DNA of 64,000 bases from Datisca glomerata. Lineage: Eukaryota > Streptophyta > Magnoliopsida > Cucurbitales > Datiscaceae. A program made the position numbers and the translations under genes. A model generated the notes under the pieces. It made no database searches and was not told where the DNA came from. It saw only the letters and a list, made by a program, of their open reading frames with translations. Positions within the stretch are counted from its first letter, which is position 1. Every line of letters starts with the position of its first letter. The DNA is taken from NCBI GenBank assembly GCA_003255025.1, contig QANY01013423.1, positions 133,124-197,123 of the forward strand, in the 5' to 3' direction. Below are positions 45,611 through 58,647 of this stretch, in pieces.

Positions 45611-48249
45611 GTACGTGCTATTCATTTTTTTATCCCATATGTCCATTTTCTTATTCTCCAAATCCAGACGGTACGGATGCTACTGTTTGTCCAATTATTA
45701 TTAATCTTTTGTTTTTTAATTTGTTTGTCCAATATTTTTTTTTAATCTTTTCCCTCTCCTCTGTTTTATCCTTTCCCCTCTATGCCTCTCTCTGCTTCCC
45801 TCTAGTCTCTTTTTCTTCCATTGTTTGTTATTTTCTCTGTATTTTTGGGTCTGTTCCCTGCATTCGAGGCGGAGTTCTTCTATTTTTTGAAGTTTTTTGT
45901 TTCTACCGATCATGTAGATTAAGGTCCATCAGATCTCTAGTCTTTTGTGAGTTTTTCTTCAGATTCAACTGTCTGAAATTTTCGGGGCTTGTTTTGTGTG
46001 TACCATAATCAAGTTTCTCATATCTATTCGATGTTGTCTTGTTTTTCATGCAGATAATATTTTTGCAGTGTTAACTGACCGAGTCAGATGTGGATAGTGG
46101 AGGATCTTTTGAATGAGTCAACTGTACTCTATATCTATATGTTGTTTATACACACGATTCTCTCGCTGTACTTAAGTACGTATATACAGATCTTATTTGA
46201 TACTATTATCGTATATTTATATTTAGATATGATAATTTGATTCATATTTTTATGATATTTGTATCTCTTCGTTGCTTATGAAATATAATGCTTATCTTAA
46301 AAAATAAGACATTGGATGAAGTTTGAATCTTATATAAGTGAAACAACTGTCTCTTTATGACTATTCAAACAGGTGAAATTAGTTGTTCATCTCATTTCAA
46401 TAATTATATAAAATAGATAATGAGGACTCTTGATGTCATTAAACAATTGTCATTTGAATCATTAATCTGGGAGAAAATTTTAAAGATAATCAGAATTATC
46501 AAAATATAATTCTCTATTTCGTGTGACTCACACACCGTCTTCATATAAATAGATAACTACATATCTCACATAAATAGATAACTATGATATTTCACGTGCA
46601 TTATATGTAATTATACTTAAGGTTTTTTATTAAGTGAAAAAAATGAGTGTGGGGTATAATTTTATCATTATGGTTAGAAAATCTTCATTGGAATTAGTAT
46701 TATTTTGAGCTAGAAAATCTTCAGAGGAGATAAATTATTTTCAGTATTTTTTTCATACCAAGATTAAGCGGGCTCAATTTGTTTTCTTACAAAGTTACAT
46801 ATTCCCTTGGTTTTGAGTGTATTAATAATGTTAAGCGTGATTCGAAGTTAGAACGGTCACTTCATTTGATGTGTGTTGGTGCTTATATCAATTAATTCAT
46901 CTTACAAACAAATGATCGGTGAGAAAACAATCTGAAATGTCTGGCATAATAGGGGCATAATAGGGGCTAGGTGATTGTGGTTTACTTGAGCCTAAGAAAT
47001 ACCGACACCTTTCGATACGTTAAAATATAATAAAATATATTTTAACGAATAATATTTTTTTTAAAATAATAAAATATAAATGGTGTAAAATAAAATAAAT
47101 AATATTTAAACTTATAAATAAAGATAGAGTAATAGGTGAAATGAGGAAGAAATAAATTTATGTTTTAAAATATATTAAATTAAAAATGATATAAATTCAG
47201 ATTTTTTTATTGTCAAAACTCTTAAATTTTAAACTTTCAACAATTAAAAAACGCACTCGATTGATCAGTGACATCTCCAATCAGTGAGCTATTTTAATTC
47301 ATGTTCTTGACATGATTGGTACTTTTAGTTTTTATGCAAATATGTATTTTCATACTTATAAATAGCATTATATATATAACATATCTACGTATCCTACTTT
47401 TTTTAAAATGTCATGTCAACATATCAATATTGTGTTGTATCAGTGTCACATGTCAGTGTACGTGCTTCTCAGCTCCTAGATGTATGAAAATGTGACATGT
47501 CAAAAATATTATCATGTTGTTACAAGTAAAATTAAATTCTAAACATTGTCTGGTAATAACATTACTGCAAATAATACTTAGTAATATGTCAATACCACGT
47601 TTCGTTTTTAAAAATTATTATACAATATTTTAAATTATATTATATAAAAATAAACCTATTATATTATATAAATACTAGAAATACCTAGTGATATAATACG
47701 GTATATTGTTTTTTATATGATTAATGATACTATATGTTATGTATTGTTTTATTGTACTTTAAGAATATAGTAACTATATCTATAAAAAATATAACTATGA
47801 TATTTATTTTTTTATACATATATATTATGCCAGATATTATTTTAATTTGAAATAACGAAATATTCATAGTATATTATTCTATGTTTCATAAAATATTTAA
47901 ATATTTAAAATATCCATAATATAATATTATATAGAATACCTAGGTCCGATATAAAATTATCAATATATACAATATTCAAATTTTAAATCATATATAATAT
48001 ATATCATAATATTATAATGATATATATATTTATTTGTAGAAATTAATAAATATAAACTACATCAGGCTAGCCTAAGAGATAAGTCGGGAATACAAAAACA
48101 AAAACAACATTGGACAAGATAATGCGATTGCATTATAAGGTCGTAATTCACCAGATCAAGCAGGTGCAGCTACATGAAACCTATTATAAACTATTAGCAG
48201 AGAAATTATCATGTATGTTTTTTTTCAAGGGGATGATGGTTCACTAATC
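45611..48249. other. AT-rich intergenic sequence
   Basis: A CT/T-rich stretch at about 45690-45960 is followed by very AT-rich DNA (about 46980-48060) with many TATA/ATAT words. No gene supported; the 134-codon frame at 45604-46008 is a pyrimidine-tract artefact. Confidence 0.55.
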
Positions 48250-48460
48250 CTAATAACAAAAAAAGTATCTAACTTGAATGTGTTAAGAGCTAAATTGTCT
48301 AAGATGATGGGTGATAATTATTGCGGAAACCGGACGACCCAATCTTTTATACAGTTTTTTCATTGTAGAAATTCTACATACTGTTGCATGTAATGTAGGC
48401 TTAGCGATTTTAGAACCATCATTGGTTAGGTATTGAAGCAACGTTACCTCTTGATAAAAG
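48250..48460 (+). pseudogene. petD (fragment): Nuclear copy of plastid petD, internally deleted
   Basis: The plus translation KKVSNLNVLRAKLSKMMGDN YCG aligns with the start of cytochrome b6/f subunit IV ([25 protein letters not shown] as I know it). A diverged stretch follows, then NVGLAILEPS. Directly after this (about 48420) it jumps to the C-terminal WLGIEATLPLDK, so the central two thirds are deleted. Many substitutions and frame breaks show an old transfer. The sequence continues into a non-plastid segment that is shared with the copy at 63 kb. Confidence 0.85.
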
Positions 48461-48668
48461 AAAGCTTATCGAGACTTGTTATTAAATCAAGTAAGTTCCT
48501 TAGAAGAGCTTCAAGATGGCTGGAGTTTAAGGAAAATGTACTATGAAATCAATCCTAAACTCCCGAATACAGGGGTACATTGAATACTAAAATCTTCTTT
48601 CATTATTATAAGACTGAAACTAGCGTGTTGAACAAAACTTGTTGATGTAGATGTGACTATAATAAATG
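48423..48668. repeat. petD-containing duplicated segment, left copy
   Basis: Shared with 63040-63246: TTATCGAGACTTGTTATTAA, AGAAGAGCTT-like, AGATGGCTGGAGTTTAAGGA, AAATGTAC, CCTAAACTCCCG, GACTGAAACTAGCGT and GATGTAGATGTGACTATAAT. The left copy has about 50 bp extra (around 48565-48615). Confidence 0.9.
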
Positions 48669-48843
48669 TTAGATCGAGATTTAAAATTTAAGAGAAAATC
48701 ATTGAATCATGAAGGGTTTGTGGGTGAAATATAAAAAAATTTACATAAAATAATTTAATCATATTAAATATTAAAATTATATATCCGATTATGAATATTA
48801 AGTTAAATGTTCCAAAGAGTTAGAAACAATTTTATACATTTAT

Positions 48844-50481
48844 TGTAACAGAGAAATTCTGATTTGGTAGAATCCTATTATTCGTTTCACGTTCTTCGTT
48901 CTTCGTAGAACTCGAATCAGTCTTCACACCAACAATCACTCGTAGGATTCAGAAGTATATCTCGCAAGGACGTCATTAGGAACTGAGTGTGAGCTCTTAA
49001 AACAATTGAGGAAGGAAAATTCAATTTCTCTTCATCTGGTGATTTCGGCGGCAACAGTAGGAGGGGGAGAAAGAAACTTTTTTTTGCTCCGTGTGATTAG
49101 CGTTGTGTCAACACACTTAAGTTAGGGAGGCAACCCTAATGTTATCCCTTATATAATAATTTTGGTACTTTCACATATATCTCATATATGTGTAATTTCT
49201 GAAATTCACCCCCTTTATTCTTTACTATTGCCTAAAATTGCATATCTCCCTAGAGTCAATGTTGTGTCCAAATTTATCAATCAAAATTGATAAATTTAAT
49301 TAATTATTATTTACTAATTAAAAAATAATAAATTAATTGATTTGAACATCAATTAATTGTTCTTGACAAATAAAGTGGCAACACACATCACATATGTATT
49401 CATGAAATACATTTTGGCTCAAAACACATTTTGGTCTACGTGATGTTGTTTCTTCTATTCCTGTCATCATGAGCTACTCTCAGACCAAATGGACCCTCAT
49501 GAATAAAGCTATAAGATTCAAATATCCGGCGAATTTATCTTCACAAATTCTTGATCTATTTAATCATGACATCGTATAACTCCACTATAAGTTTGATGTC
49601 GAATCAACTCTCGATTCATGCGTGCTACATTTTCTGTTGGTGCAAATAAACTCTTTTATTTCACGCTTCACATAATATTTTAACATATTACCCTTCGTGA
49701 ATATCAGTAACAAGAGCGGGATATAAAATTACCGTTTTACCTTTCTTGTTATTATTTCCTAGTTCCTTTATTGACTGTGAACAAGAAAAACATAATATTG
49801 AATTGTCTCGTACAATTCACAAGTCTTATTGAATGACTCATTTCATTTAATACTTGGTCAAGTTAATTTATTCACACATTCATCATATAAGCATAACATG
49901 ATATTGTTGCTTTCACAATCTAACCATACATTTCCATATCTGTGAATCACGCAACTCCAACATAGTTGAATTACGATCCCAACAGCCGATGTATTATTTA
50001 GTAATTTGAACTCACCCCTATGGCATATCAAAAACCACAAGTAACTAAGTCAAGCTTCGTATTCACCTCAGGATAAAGGTAATTATGTCATTAAGGTGTA
50101 ACAATTAGATTTAGAACAAGCCAACTAGGTAAACAGTTTTACTCTAAACTAATTTGTTACCGGTCTATTCAACATGTTTCATAACGTGCTTAGGTCAATA
50201 GTCAGAGTCTCCACTCCCGTGCCCCAAGACTGGCATCCTTTGATTTGACCTAACAGTGATAATCGGACTCGATTTTTCAGTCGATCTTAAAACTGAGAAG
50301 AGTTTATCTGGAAGACCCCTCTGTCTTTACTCTTCTTATGTTAGTTTCAGGACTTGAGTAAATTATAAACACATTTTACTTAATAGAAAAATTTTCATTT
50401 ATTCATTAAATTTAGTAATACAAAATGTCTGAGAAATAATTAAATACTCATAAATAGTTATTACACTATACTTTATGGACA
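48844..50481 (-). mobile_element. Isolated LTR-like block (copia-type family B)
   Basis: Read on the minus strand it begins TGTCCATAAAGTATAGTG, contains phrases typical of a long plant copia LTR (CAAAGGATGCCAGTCTTGGG; GAGGTGAATACGAAGC-like), and its plus-left end reads TGTAACAG, compatible with a terminal ..CA. No coding region belongs to it. It abuts the left LTR of the tandem copia array with only three bases between them. Boundaries and family are inferred from composition only. Confidence 0.45.
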
Positions 50482-50484
50482 TAA

Positions 50485-52646
50485 TGTTGGTCGGGCGGCG
50501 CGTGGCCTTTTTAAAAAAAATCAATTTTCAATAAAAATCAATTTTTTTAATAAAACAAAACTTGTGCATCGCCGCGATAACCGAATAAATTTTTTTATTG
50601 AAAACTCTTTTCAATCACTCAATATCCGTTATATATTTATAAGTTAAATCTACAACATACAACGTTAGGAATCATATACCTCTGTAGTCTTTATCAAGTG
50701 TCCTTGCAAAAATAGATTAATCTTTTGTTCCCATGAAATCGTTCCAACGCTCAGTAGACTCCGAGATCCACACCAAGATTTTTCAAGTCAATTTTCCATG
50801 CACTAGGACGTGTGTGGACACGTAGAATGTTACAAGACATTTTTTTTCTGTCTCTAGATGTTCTCAACGCATGAGATATAGAGATTTGCTGAGAAGGACT
50901 TTAGTGAGAAGATTCTCTAAAAGAACGCGATGATTATTCTTTTAGAGATTTGATTAACGTTTAATCACATAAGAAAATCTCTTTAACACCAATCATGTTC
51001 TCAATTCAACTCTTGATTGTCAAACTGATGATCCGATCAACTAATTCTCTCCTCCTCTTTCAACAACTTAGGTCATTGAATAATATTTATTTTAGATAAT
51101 GGCGTATCATATTTTTAGGGATAAACGAAAATAATATTTAATTATAAAATTATCAATTGTAGTGGACCCAATGCAATTATGCACAACTGCAGTGCCGCGT
51201 ATCACCACAGTGTTGCACACTCACTACTGTAGTGTCACGTGATACTACAGTAGTCCATTTCATTTTCTGATACTCTATCAGTGATTAACACGTGAAAATT
51301 ACTGTGAATTAAATATTTATTTTAATTAGATAATTATCTAGATATCAGTTAATTCAAAATTAACATATTTGAATATCCTCATCAACTAACTTATGTGTTA
51401 TTTCACAAATAACAGAATTAATTAATTTAAATTATTATCTAATAATAATTTAATTATTTAATTTCATAAATTAGATATCTTGTCTCACTTATCGATAATT
51501 ATATATATAATTTTCGAAATTTATGTTTAAATATATAAATAATTTAATTAATTAATTAATCATACATAATTATGTACTAGCCCCAAAATAAAATTTTTTT
51601 TTACAAGTCAGTCATTTTCTCATGTTCTGAGATACTCACACCCCAGACAGTGTAGTATAAAGTGACTTGAGAACCATGAACCTATAATCATAAGTTTCAA
51701 TAAACCAAATTATTAATTAAATTTTTTAATTAAATAATCTTATTTTTTAATTCTATTATTACTTTACTATAAATATGAGAATTGCACTCTTAGAGATTAT
51801 AGAATGTATTTACAGAGTATTCTCATGTAGTCCACTGGCATAATCATTTCATGTAGTTTATTCTTTAATTAATGGTTCGTAAATATGAACTGGCCAAAAT
51901 CATCGTTTTACCCTTCTAATTACATCTTGATCTTTATGTACCATTAATCCACTAATGAATGGCTAATTTATAATCTTGTTATAAATTTGAGCTCAATAAC
52001 CATTCAGTTCCAGAATTAACACGTAAGGGAACCAATATACGATCCGTTAGGAAAGCTTAAATTCTAAATCGTGTAAGATCATATCTCCAGTCATCCATAT
52101 CACTGAATCTCCAAAACAAAAGTCACTAGCCTGATTAATAAACAGGCCTTAACGAGTAAATCAAAAGATTTAGTAGGCATGCATAGGAGTTCATGACTAC
52201 TCAGGATTCAGACTGATTTACATATGACCATCTAATTGATGTGTGTTAAATTTTTATGATAAACAACATGTTAATAAAGATATTAATTCACATCCGTCAT
52301 GTCATATATAATATTATAATATAAAATATATTCAATAAGATGTCTATCCATATCAATGATCCGGATCTATATATCGCGCATTCATAATGCCTAGTGAACC
52401 GTACTAGCAACCATTCATTAAAGATTTCATACTTTAATATGTTGCTGATAATTTTATTCATTATCTATGATCTTAATCCTCTCAACTAATACAAGATCAC
52501 AGTCTCATTAATGTATATGGAATTTTCATATATCTATATAACTATTCAACGGTAATTTAAAAAAATAATTATAAGAAAAATGTAATCCTGTTTAAATTTC
52601 ATATTAAAATGTCAATACACATGCTTTAAGAGCATAACCATCAACA
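50485..52646 (-). repeat. LTR 1 of copia family A (3' LTR of element 2a)
   Basis: 2162 bp; on the minus strand it starts TGTTGATGGTTATGCTC and ends GCCCGACCAACA. On its right, on the minus strand, lies GGGCAAGTGAGAGAT, the polypurine tract (52647-52665). Confidence 0.88.
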
Positions 52647-52839
52647 ATCTCTCACTTGCCCTAAAGAAAATGTGGCATCTCTCTTAATCCTATGTTTCAC
52701 ACATGACCCTCAAACAACTTCATAGGAAGTGTCTTGGTCAATGGGTCAGCCAGGTTCTGACCCAACATTATCTTCATAGCAGTTATATCACCTCGATGTT
52801 TGACTCTGATGTTGACTCTCGACCACACTCATCTGATTA

Positions 52840-53955
52840 CTAATCAGTATATCTTGTGCGATTCAGTTCTCCACATGAACAAACAAGCATATAATTTATC
52901 GTTCTCCTAAGATACTTGAGAATGTGCTTTACTGTAATCCAATGTTCCAAACCTGAATTCGATTGATAAAGATTGACCATTCTCACTGCATAAGAGATGT
53001 CCGGTCTCGTACATAATATGGCATACATGAGACTTCCAACTGTTGAAACATAGGGAACCTTTCTCATATTCTCTTCATCCTGAGGTGTCTTAGGATGTTG
53101 TTTCTTGGAGAGGACAATTCCATGTCTGGTCGGTAGTTGACCTTTCTTGGAATTTTCCATAGAGAATCTCTCCAGCACCTTATTAATATAAGATGCCTGA
53201 GAAAGTGTCAAGAGATTGTTCTTTCTATCTCTTAGGATTTGGATGATTAGAACATAGCTCGCTTCTCCCAAATCTTTCATTTGAAATTTCTCATCTAGCC
53301 ACTTCTTTATTTTGTCACAGAGTTTCTATGTCATTCCCAATGAGTAGAATATCATCAACATAAATAGCTAAGAAACTACTATCTTATCTTTGATGTATTA
53401 ATAAACACAGGCTTTGTCAATATTTTGCTTGAAACCATAACACTTTATAATCTCATAAAAAATAAGACTCCAAGATCTAAATACTTACTTTAATCTATAA
53501 ATGGATTTAAGTAACTTACATACTTTCTGATCTTGCATCTTTTGTACGAACCCTTCTGGTTGCATCATATAGATGATTTTCTCAAGAGGTTCATTCAGAA
53601 AAGTTGTCTTGACGTTCATTTACCAAATCTCATAGTCAAAACTAGTGGCTATGGACAAAAAGATGCGAATGGATTTTGAAATAGTCACAGGGGAGAATGT
53701 CTCTTCATAATTGACTTCCTCTATTTGTGTATAGCCCTCGCCTACTAACCATGCCTTGAAAGTCTCTACTTTCCCATTTACACCTCTTTTCTTCTTAAAT
53801 ACCAATTTACATCCAATGGGCCTGACATCTTTAGGTGGATCTACAAGTTCCCAAATGGAATTGGAATACATAGATTTCATTTCTTGGTTCATGGCATCTT
53901 GCCATTTCTCATTTTTCAAGATCATCCATTGCTTCTTCACAAAATAATAGATCAT
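52840..53955 (-). pseudogene. Copia RT and RNase H start (element 2a)
   Basis: 53620-53955 encodes the RT fingers: WQDAMNQEMKSMYSNSIWEL, PIGCKLVFKKKRG and NYEETFSPVTISKSIR. 52840-53280 encodes MKDLGEASYVLIIQILRDRK, LSQASYINKVLERFSM and TRPDISYAV. The YVDD region between (about 53290-53610) is recognisable in other frames but broken. Confidence 0.85.
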
Positions 53956-54662
53956 CCTTATTAGTGTCTGACACTAGGACACGTGTCTCTAGTTTGTAGC
54001 GAACTGGTCGTCTCACAACCCTGACGTTGCAGTGGGATATCCTTTACAGGAACTGTAGTTTATCTAGTTTGTCATTTATCAGCATAAATTAAAGGTGGTC
54101 TGATCTCACCAGTCACTAATTCATTCCTCAAGAACTACTTTGCTACGAGATTTGTAGTTTTGCATATAGTCATGCTCAAGAAAAATTGCATTTTTTGACA
54201 CAAACACTTTTTGATCATTGTGACTATAAAAGTACCAACTTCTAGTCTATAGAGAATAGCCAACGAATATACATACCTCAGACATTGAGTCTAACTTTCT
54301 GGTCTTGGGTCTAAGAACGTGAGTTGGACACCTCCATATACAAAAATGACGCAAACTAGGTTTAGAGTCATTCCATAACTCTAAAGGCGTCTTGCTTGCA
54401 GACTTAGATGGCACTACATTCAAAATGTAAGTTTCCGTGTGTAGTACATATCCCTAAAATGTAAGTGACAATGATGAATAGCTTAACATCGACTTAACCA
54501 TATCCACTAAGGCTTGGTTTCTCCTCACTGTAACACCATTTTGTTGTGGTGTTCCAGGTGTTGTGAGTTGGGATATGATTCCACACTCTAGTAAATAATC
54601 CTTAAATTATAAAACTAAGTATTCACCACATCGATCGGATCGAAAAGTTTTCAATAATTTAC

Positions 54663-55468
54663 CTAATTTTTTTCAGCTTCACCCTTGAAATCTTTAAACT
54701 TTCCAAAAATTTCAGACTTTCGATACATTAGGTAAGTATAATCATATCTTGAGTAGTCGTCAATGAAAGTGACAAAATACTCATACCCACCTCTAGCTTG
54801 TACATTGATATGTTCACAGACATCACTATATACTAACACAAGCGGTTCATTGGTTATTTGGCCATATCCTGTGAAAGGTTTCTTAGTCATTTTAACCTCT
54901 AGATAGGATTCACAAACAAGAAGAGTTCCAACTTTTAGCTCTCTCAAATAACCATGCTTTGTTAACTTTTTTAACATATCTAGATTAATATGTCTCAACC
55001 TAAGATGCCATAAATATGTGTTACCATCATGAGAAACTCTTGTCGTTTGTTATTTTTAGGTTTTGCTACTTTAAATAATTCAGAATTATTTAACGCGTGT
55101 TCAGTCGGTTTAAGTATATACAGTCTGTTTATAATTTTAGCATGACAGATATTGAATCCAATCTTAGAAATAATAAACTCTTTATTATTGAAAGAAACTT
55201 TGAATAATTGTTCTTGCAAAAATGAAAGAAAAAATAAATTCCTCGAAAAACCAGGAATATAATAAACATCATTCAAAACTAAGTAATTATATCCAAAAAG
55301 TAAACGCATTGTCCCTAATGCTTTAACTGACACGAGAGCACCACTGCCAACTCTCAAAATGACATCGTCATCAACCAGCTCTCTTGTCGAATCAAGCATT
55401 TGTAAAGAAGAACATACATGGTTAGTGGCTCCTGAATCATGTATCCAGGACAACAAATCATATTCCAC
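54663..55468 (-). pseudogene. Copia protease and integrase (element 2a)
   Basis: 54995-55468 has the protease site SWIHDSGATNHVCSS and the following pre-integrase domain. 54663-54998 has RHINLDMLKKL (zinc region), VYSDVCEHINVQARGGYEYF and VTFIDDYSRYDYTYLM. The frame is lost after EAEKN, before the second catalytic Asp; the remainder (54050-54660) is degraded. Confidence 0.85.
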
Positions 55469-55539
55469 TAAACAAGCTTCAAGTACAAGTAAATTATATT
55501 TTCCTTTTTTTCAGCTCAGAGAGATATTTGGTACAACTT

Positions 55540-56260
55540 CTGTGTTCCAATGACCCTTAACCCCACAATGGAAACACTTTCTTTTGGGTTTTTTGTCTTT
55601 CTTGTTCTTCTTCACTTTCAGCAATGTCTTAGCTTTCTTTACTCTTTTGTTCTTACTCTTATCCTCACCATTGTTCCTCTTCCTTTTCTTGTTCTTAACA
55701 ATATTGGAAGAAGGCTTTTGCTCGACAATATTTACCTCGTCCTATTTGGTCATTCTAAGGTTGAGTGACTCAAAAGTCTGTAGTTCATTCAACAATTAGG
55801 TCATGTTGAATTGTAACTTGTTCATGACATAGTTGGTCGTGAACGCAGAAAAAATTGGTGTGAGCGACTCTAGTATTATGCTAACTTGAGTCTGCTCATC
55901 AATGGTCGCCCCATGTACTTCTACCTCATGCATTATGTTGATCATGTTCAAAACATGTTCTCGAACAGAAGTACCATTCCTCATATTAGTTGTCATATAG
56001 CTCCTAGTGCCCTCATGACGACTTTGATCAGACTGCTGCTCAAACATTGCCTGTAAAGATTTCATAATCTCATAGGCAGTCTCCATGCTTTCATGCTTAT
56101 TCTCAGAACATCATTCATGCTCACAAGCATGTAGCACATCGCCTTATTGTTTGATATGATCCAAACATCATATTTGTCCCTAACATTCTTAGGGGCGTTA
56201 GCGGTGAGATCCCCAGGTCACAACTATCCACATGAAAGATTAATTATGACTTTGTGAGTG
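55540..56260 (-). pseudogene. Copia gag (element 2a), partial
   Basis: 55796-56086 encodes a UBN2-type gag segment (METAYEIMKSLQAMFEQQSD, MINIMHEVEVHGATIDEQTQ, ILESLTPIFSAF). A zinc-knuckle remnant CFHCGVKGHWNTE lies at about 55545-55580 and lacks the final Cys. The N-terminus is not open. Confidence 0.8.
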
Positions 56261-57318
56261 TAACTCATCATTTCAGATTTCATAACTTCATTTAGAGATG
56301 CATGATTAAATAAAATTATGGAATTTTCATGTATGGCATGTGATCGACTAATGCATGGATATGTTATCAAACATAACAATTAAATAATTATTTAATAATT
56401 AAATAAATAATAATGGACCGAGTGACTATTGAGTATTTCTATATAATAACGCTTGAAATAGAGAAATAAAATTATAACACGGATTTTAAGAATACATATT
56501 TTCTAAATATTGCATTCTGCTCCTGATATCCATCTTCATAATCTTCAAACTTTGAACAAAACCCTTTTTAATTAAAAAACTATTTTTCTTAATTAAAATA
56601 ATTTCTATAATTATCCATTTTAATATAGTTGACTTTGACTTAATCAAATAAACACTTTATTTGATTTGGTCATTTAGGTCAAAGTTAATCAACCTATTAA
56701 TTTTTAATTTTCATAAAATTAAAAACTAATAATTAACTTTAAAATTACATTAATTTCAAAATTTAAATGGATAATTAAAAGAGTTTAGATTTTAATGAAA
56801 TACTTAGGTGATATAGTTGGTTGCATGGTTTGTTGGAAACTGTCCTAAAATGTATCATCGATCGTCGTCCATCACCATCGTTGCCCGTCTCACCGCCAGC
56901 AGCCTCCTGCTGCACTGGAAGTCACTATTCACCGCTGGTACAGTACCGACAGTACTGTTCACCTCCACCAGAACAATGAATTTCTGGCGTGAACAATGTT
57001 TTCGCGGATGAATACAGTTTTCGCGTGAGCTATAAATTCTGCCGTTCGTCTCGAGCGTTCTTCCTCTTCTCGCATTCAGAATAATTATAATAATATTCAA
57101 AATAATTACAAAAATTCTTATGTCTCAATTCGGCTTACACAAAATCTAAGAAAAATTAGAACAAAACCTAACCCAATAATCACCATACAATTTATGATCA
57201 ATTAGTTTTCATACATTCAAAAAACAATAAACCATCTATCATCATACATATCTCATATTATATGAATGATGCAAGAAAATTTACACATCATTTAATATAT
57301 AAATATCTAAAGACCATT

Positions 57319-57327
57319 CTGATACCA
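57319..57327 (-). promoter_or_regulatory. Primer-binding site of element 2a
   Basis: TGGTATCAGAATGG on the minus strand, two bases after the LTR end, complementary to initiator tRNA-Met. Confidence 0.88.
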
Positions 57328-57329
57328 CT

Positions 57330-58468
57330 TGCCGGTCGTCGCGGCGGAAGCGTGTAGGTGCATGGCCTTTTAAAAAGTTAAACTTTTGCCCTAGAATAAA
57401 AACGGTAATTTTTTAATTCTTAATTAATTAATCACACATAATTATCTCATAATTAAGTACTTGCCCTAGAATAAAAATTTATTTTGCAAGTTAGTCCTTT
57501 TCTCACGTCCTGAAATACTCACACCCTAGACAACGTAGTATATATGTGACTTGGGAACTATGGACTTATAATTCTAAGCTCCAATAAAGTAGATTATTAA
57601 TTAAACTCTTTAATTATATAATCTTTTTATTAGTTTTATTATCACTCCACTATAAATATGAAATTGCACTCTTAAAGATTATATAATGTAATTACAGATT
57701 ATTCTCATACAGTCCACTGACATAATCATTTCATATAGTTTTGTCCTCCAATTATTGGTTCATAAATTAGAACTAGTCAAAATTACCGTTTTATCCTTTT
57801 AATTATCTCTCGATCCTTAAGTATGACTAATCCACTAGTGAATGACTAATTTATAATCTTATTATAAATTTGAGCTCAATAACCATTCAGTTTCAGAATT
57901 AACACTTAAGAGAACCAATATACGATCCGTTAGGAAAACTTAGATTTCAAATATTGTAAGATCATGTCTCCAGTCATCCACATCACTGAATCTCCAAAAC
58001 AAAAGTCACTAGTCTAATTAACATACAGACTTAACGAGTGAATCAAAAGATCCAGTAAACATGCATATGAGTTCATAACTACTCAGGATTCAGACTAATC
58101 TACATATAATCATCGAATTAATGTCTACTAAATCTTTATGATAAACGGTACGTTAATAAAGATATTAATTCACGTCGGTACTGTCATATATAATTTTATT
58201 ATATAAAATATATTCACTAAGATATCTATCCAGATCAATGATTTGGATCTATATCAGACGCATTCATAATGCTTAGTGAACTGTACTAGAAATCATTCAT
58301 TGAAGATTCCATACTTTAATATGTTGCTGACAATTTTATTTATTATCTATGATCTTAATCCTCTCGTACTAATACAAGATCATAGTCTCATTATAAGAAA
58401 AATGTAATCCTCTTTAAATTTTGTATCAAAATTCAAATACTCATGTTTTGAGGACATAATCCCCAACA
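57330..58468 (-). repeat. LTR 2 of copia family A, shared by two internal regions
   Basis: 1139 bp; on the minus strand TGTTGGGGATTATGTCC...GACCGGCA. The left side has a primer site (it acts as 5' LTR of element 2a). The right side has a polypurine tract, AGTCCAAGTGAGAGATT (58475-58500), so it acts as 3' LTR of element 2b. Confidence 0.88.
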
Positions 58469-58647
58469 CATAATTCCAATAATCTCTCACTTGGACTAAA
58501 GTAGGCGTGTACAATCCCGTATCCCCATGTCCTCCAGATGACCATCAAAGACTTTACTGCTTAAACTTTTCGTGAATGGATTTGTCAGGTTGTTGACCGT
58601 TGATATGTGTGTAACTACAACATCTCTACGCTAAACAATCTCTCTTA

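Larger units (their letters stand above)
50485..58468 (-). mobile_element. Copia family A element 2a (LTR - internal - LTR)
   Basis: Minus orientation. 3' LTR at 50485-52646, polypurine tract next to it, RNase H/RT, integrase, protease, gag and a noncoding leader between, primer site at 57316-57329 and 5' LTR at 57330-58468. The two LTRs are colinear, but the right one lacks about 1.05 kb present in the left. Coding parts are interrupted by many stops. The right LTR is simultaneously the 3' LTR of the next copy. Confidence 0.88.

Noticed and set aside
45604..46008. 134-codon plus-strand frame downstream of the HY5 promoter
   Set aside because: Arises from a T/C-rich tract (Phe, Leu, Ser, Cys, Pro only); no domain.
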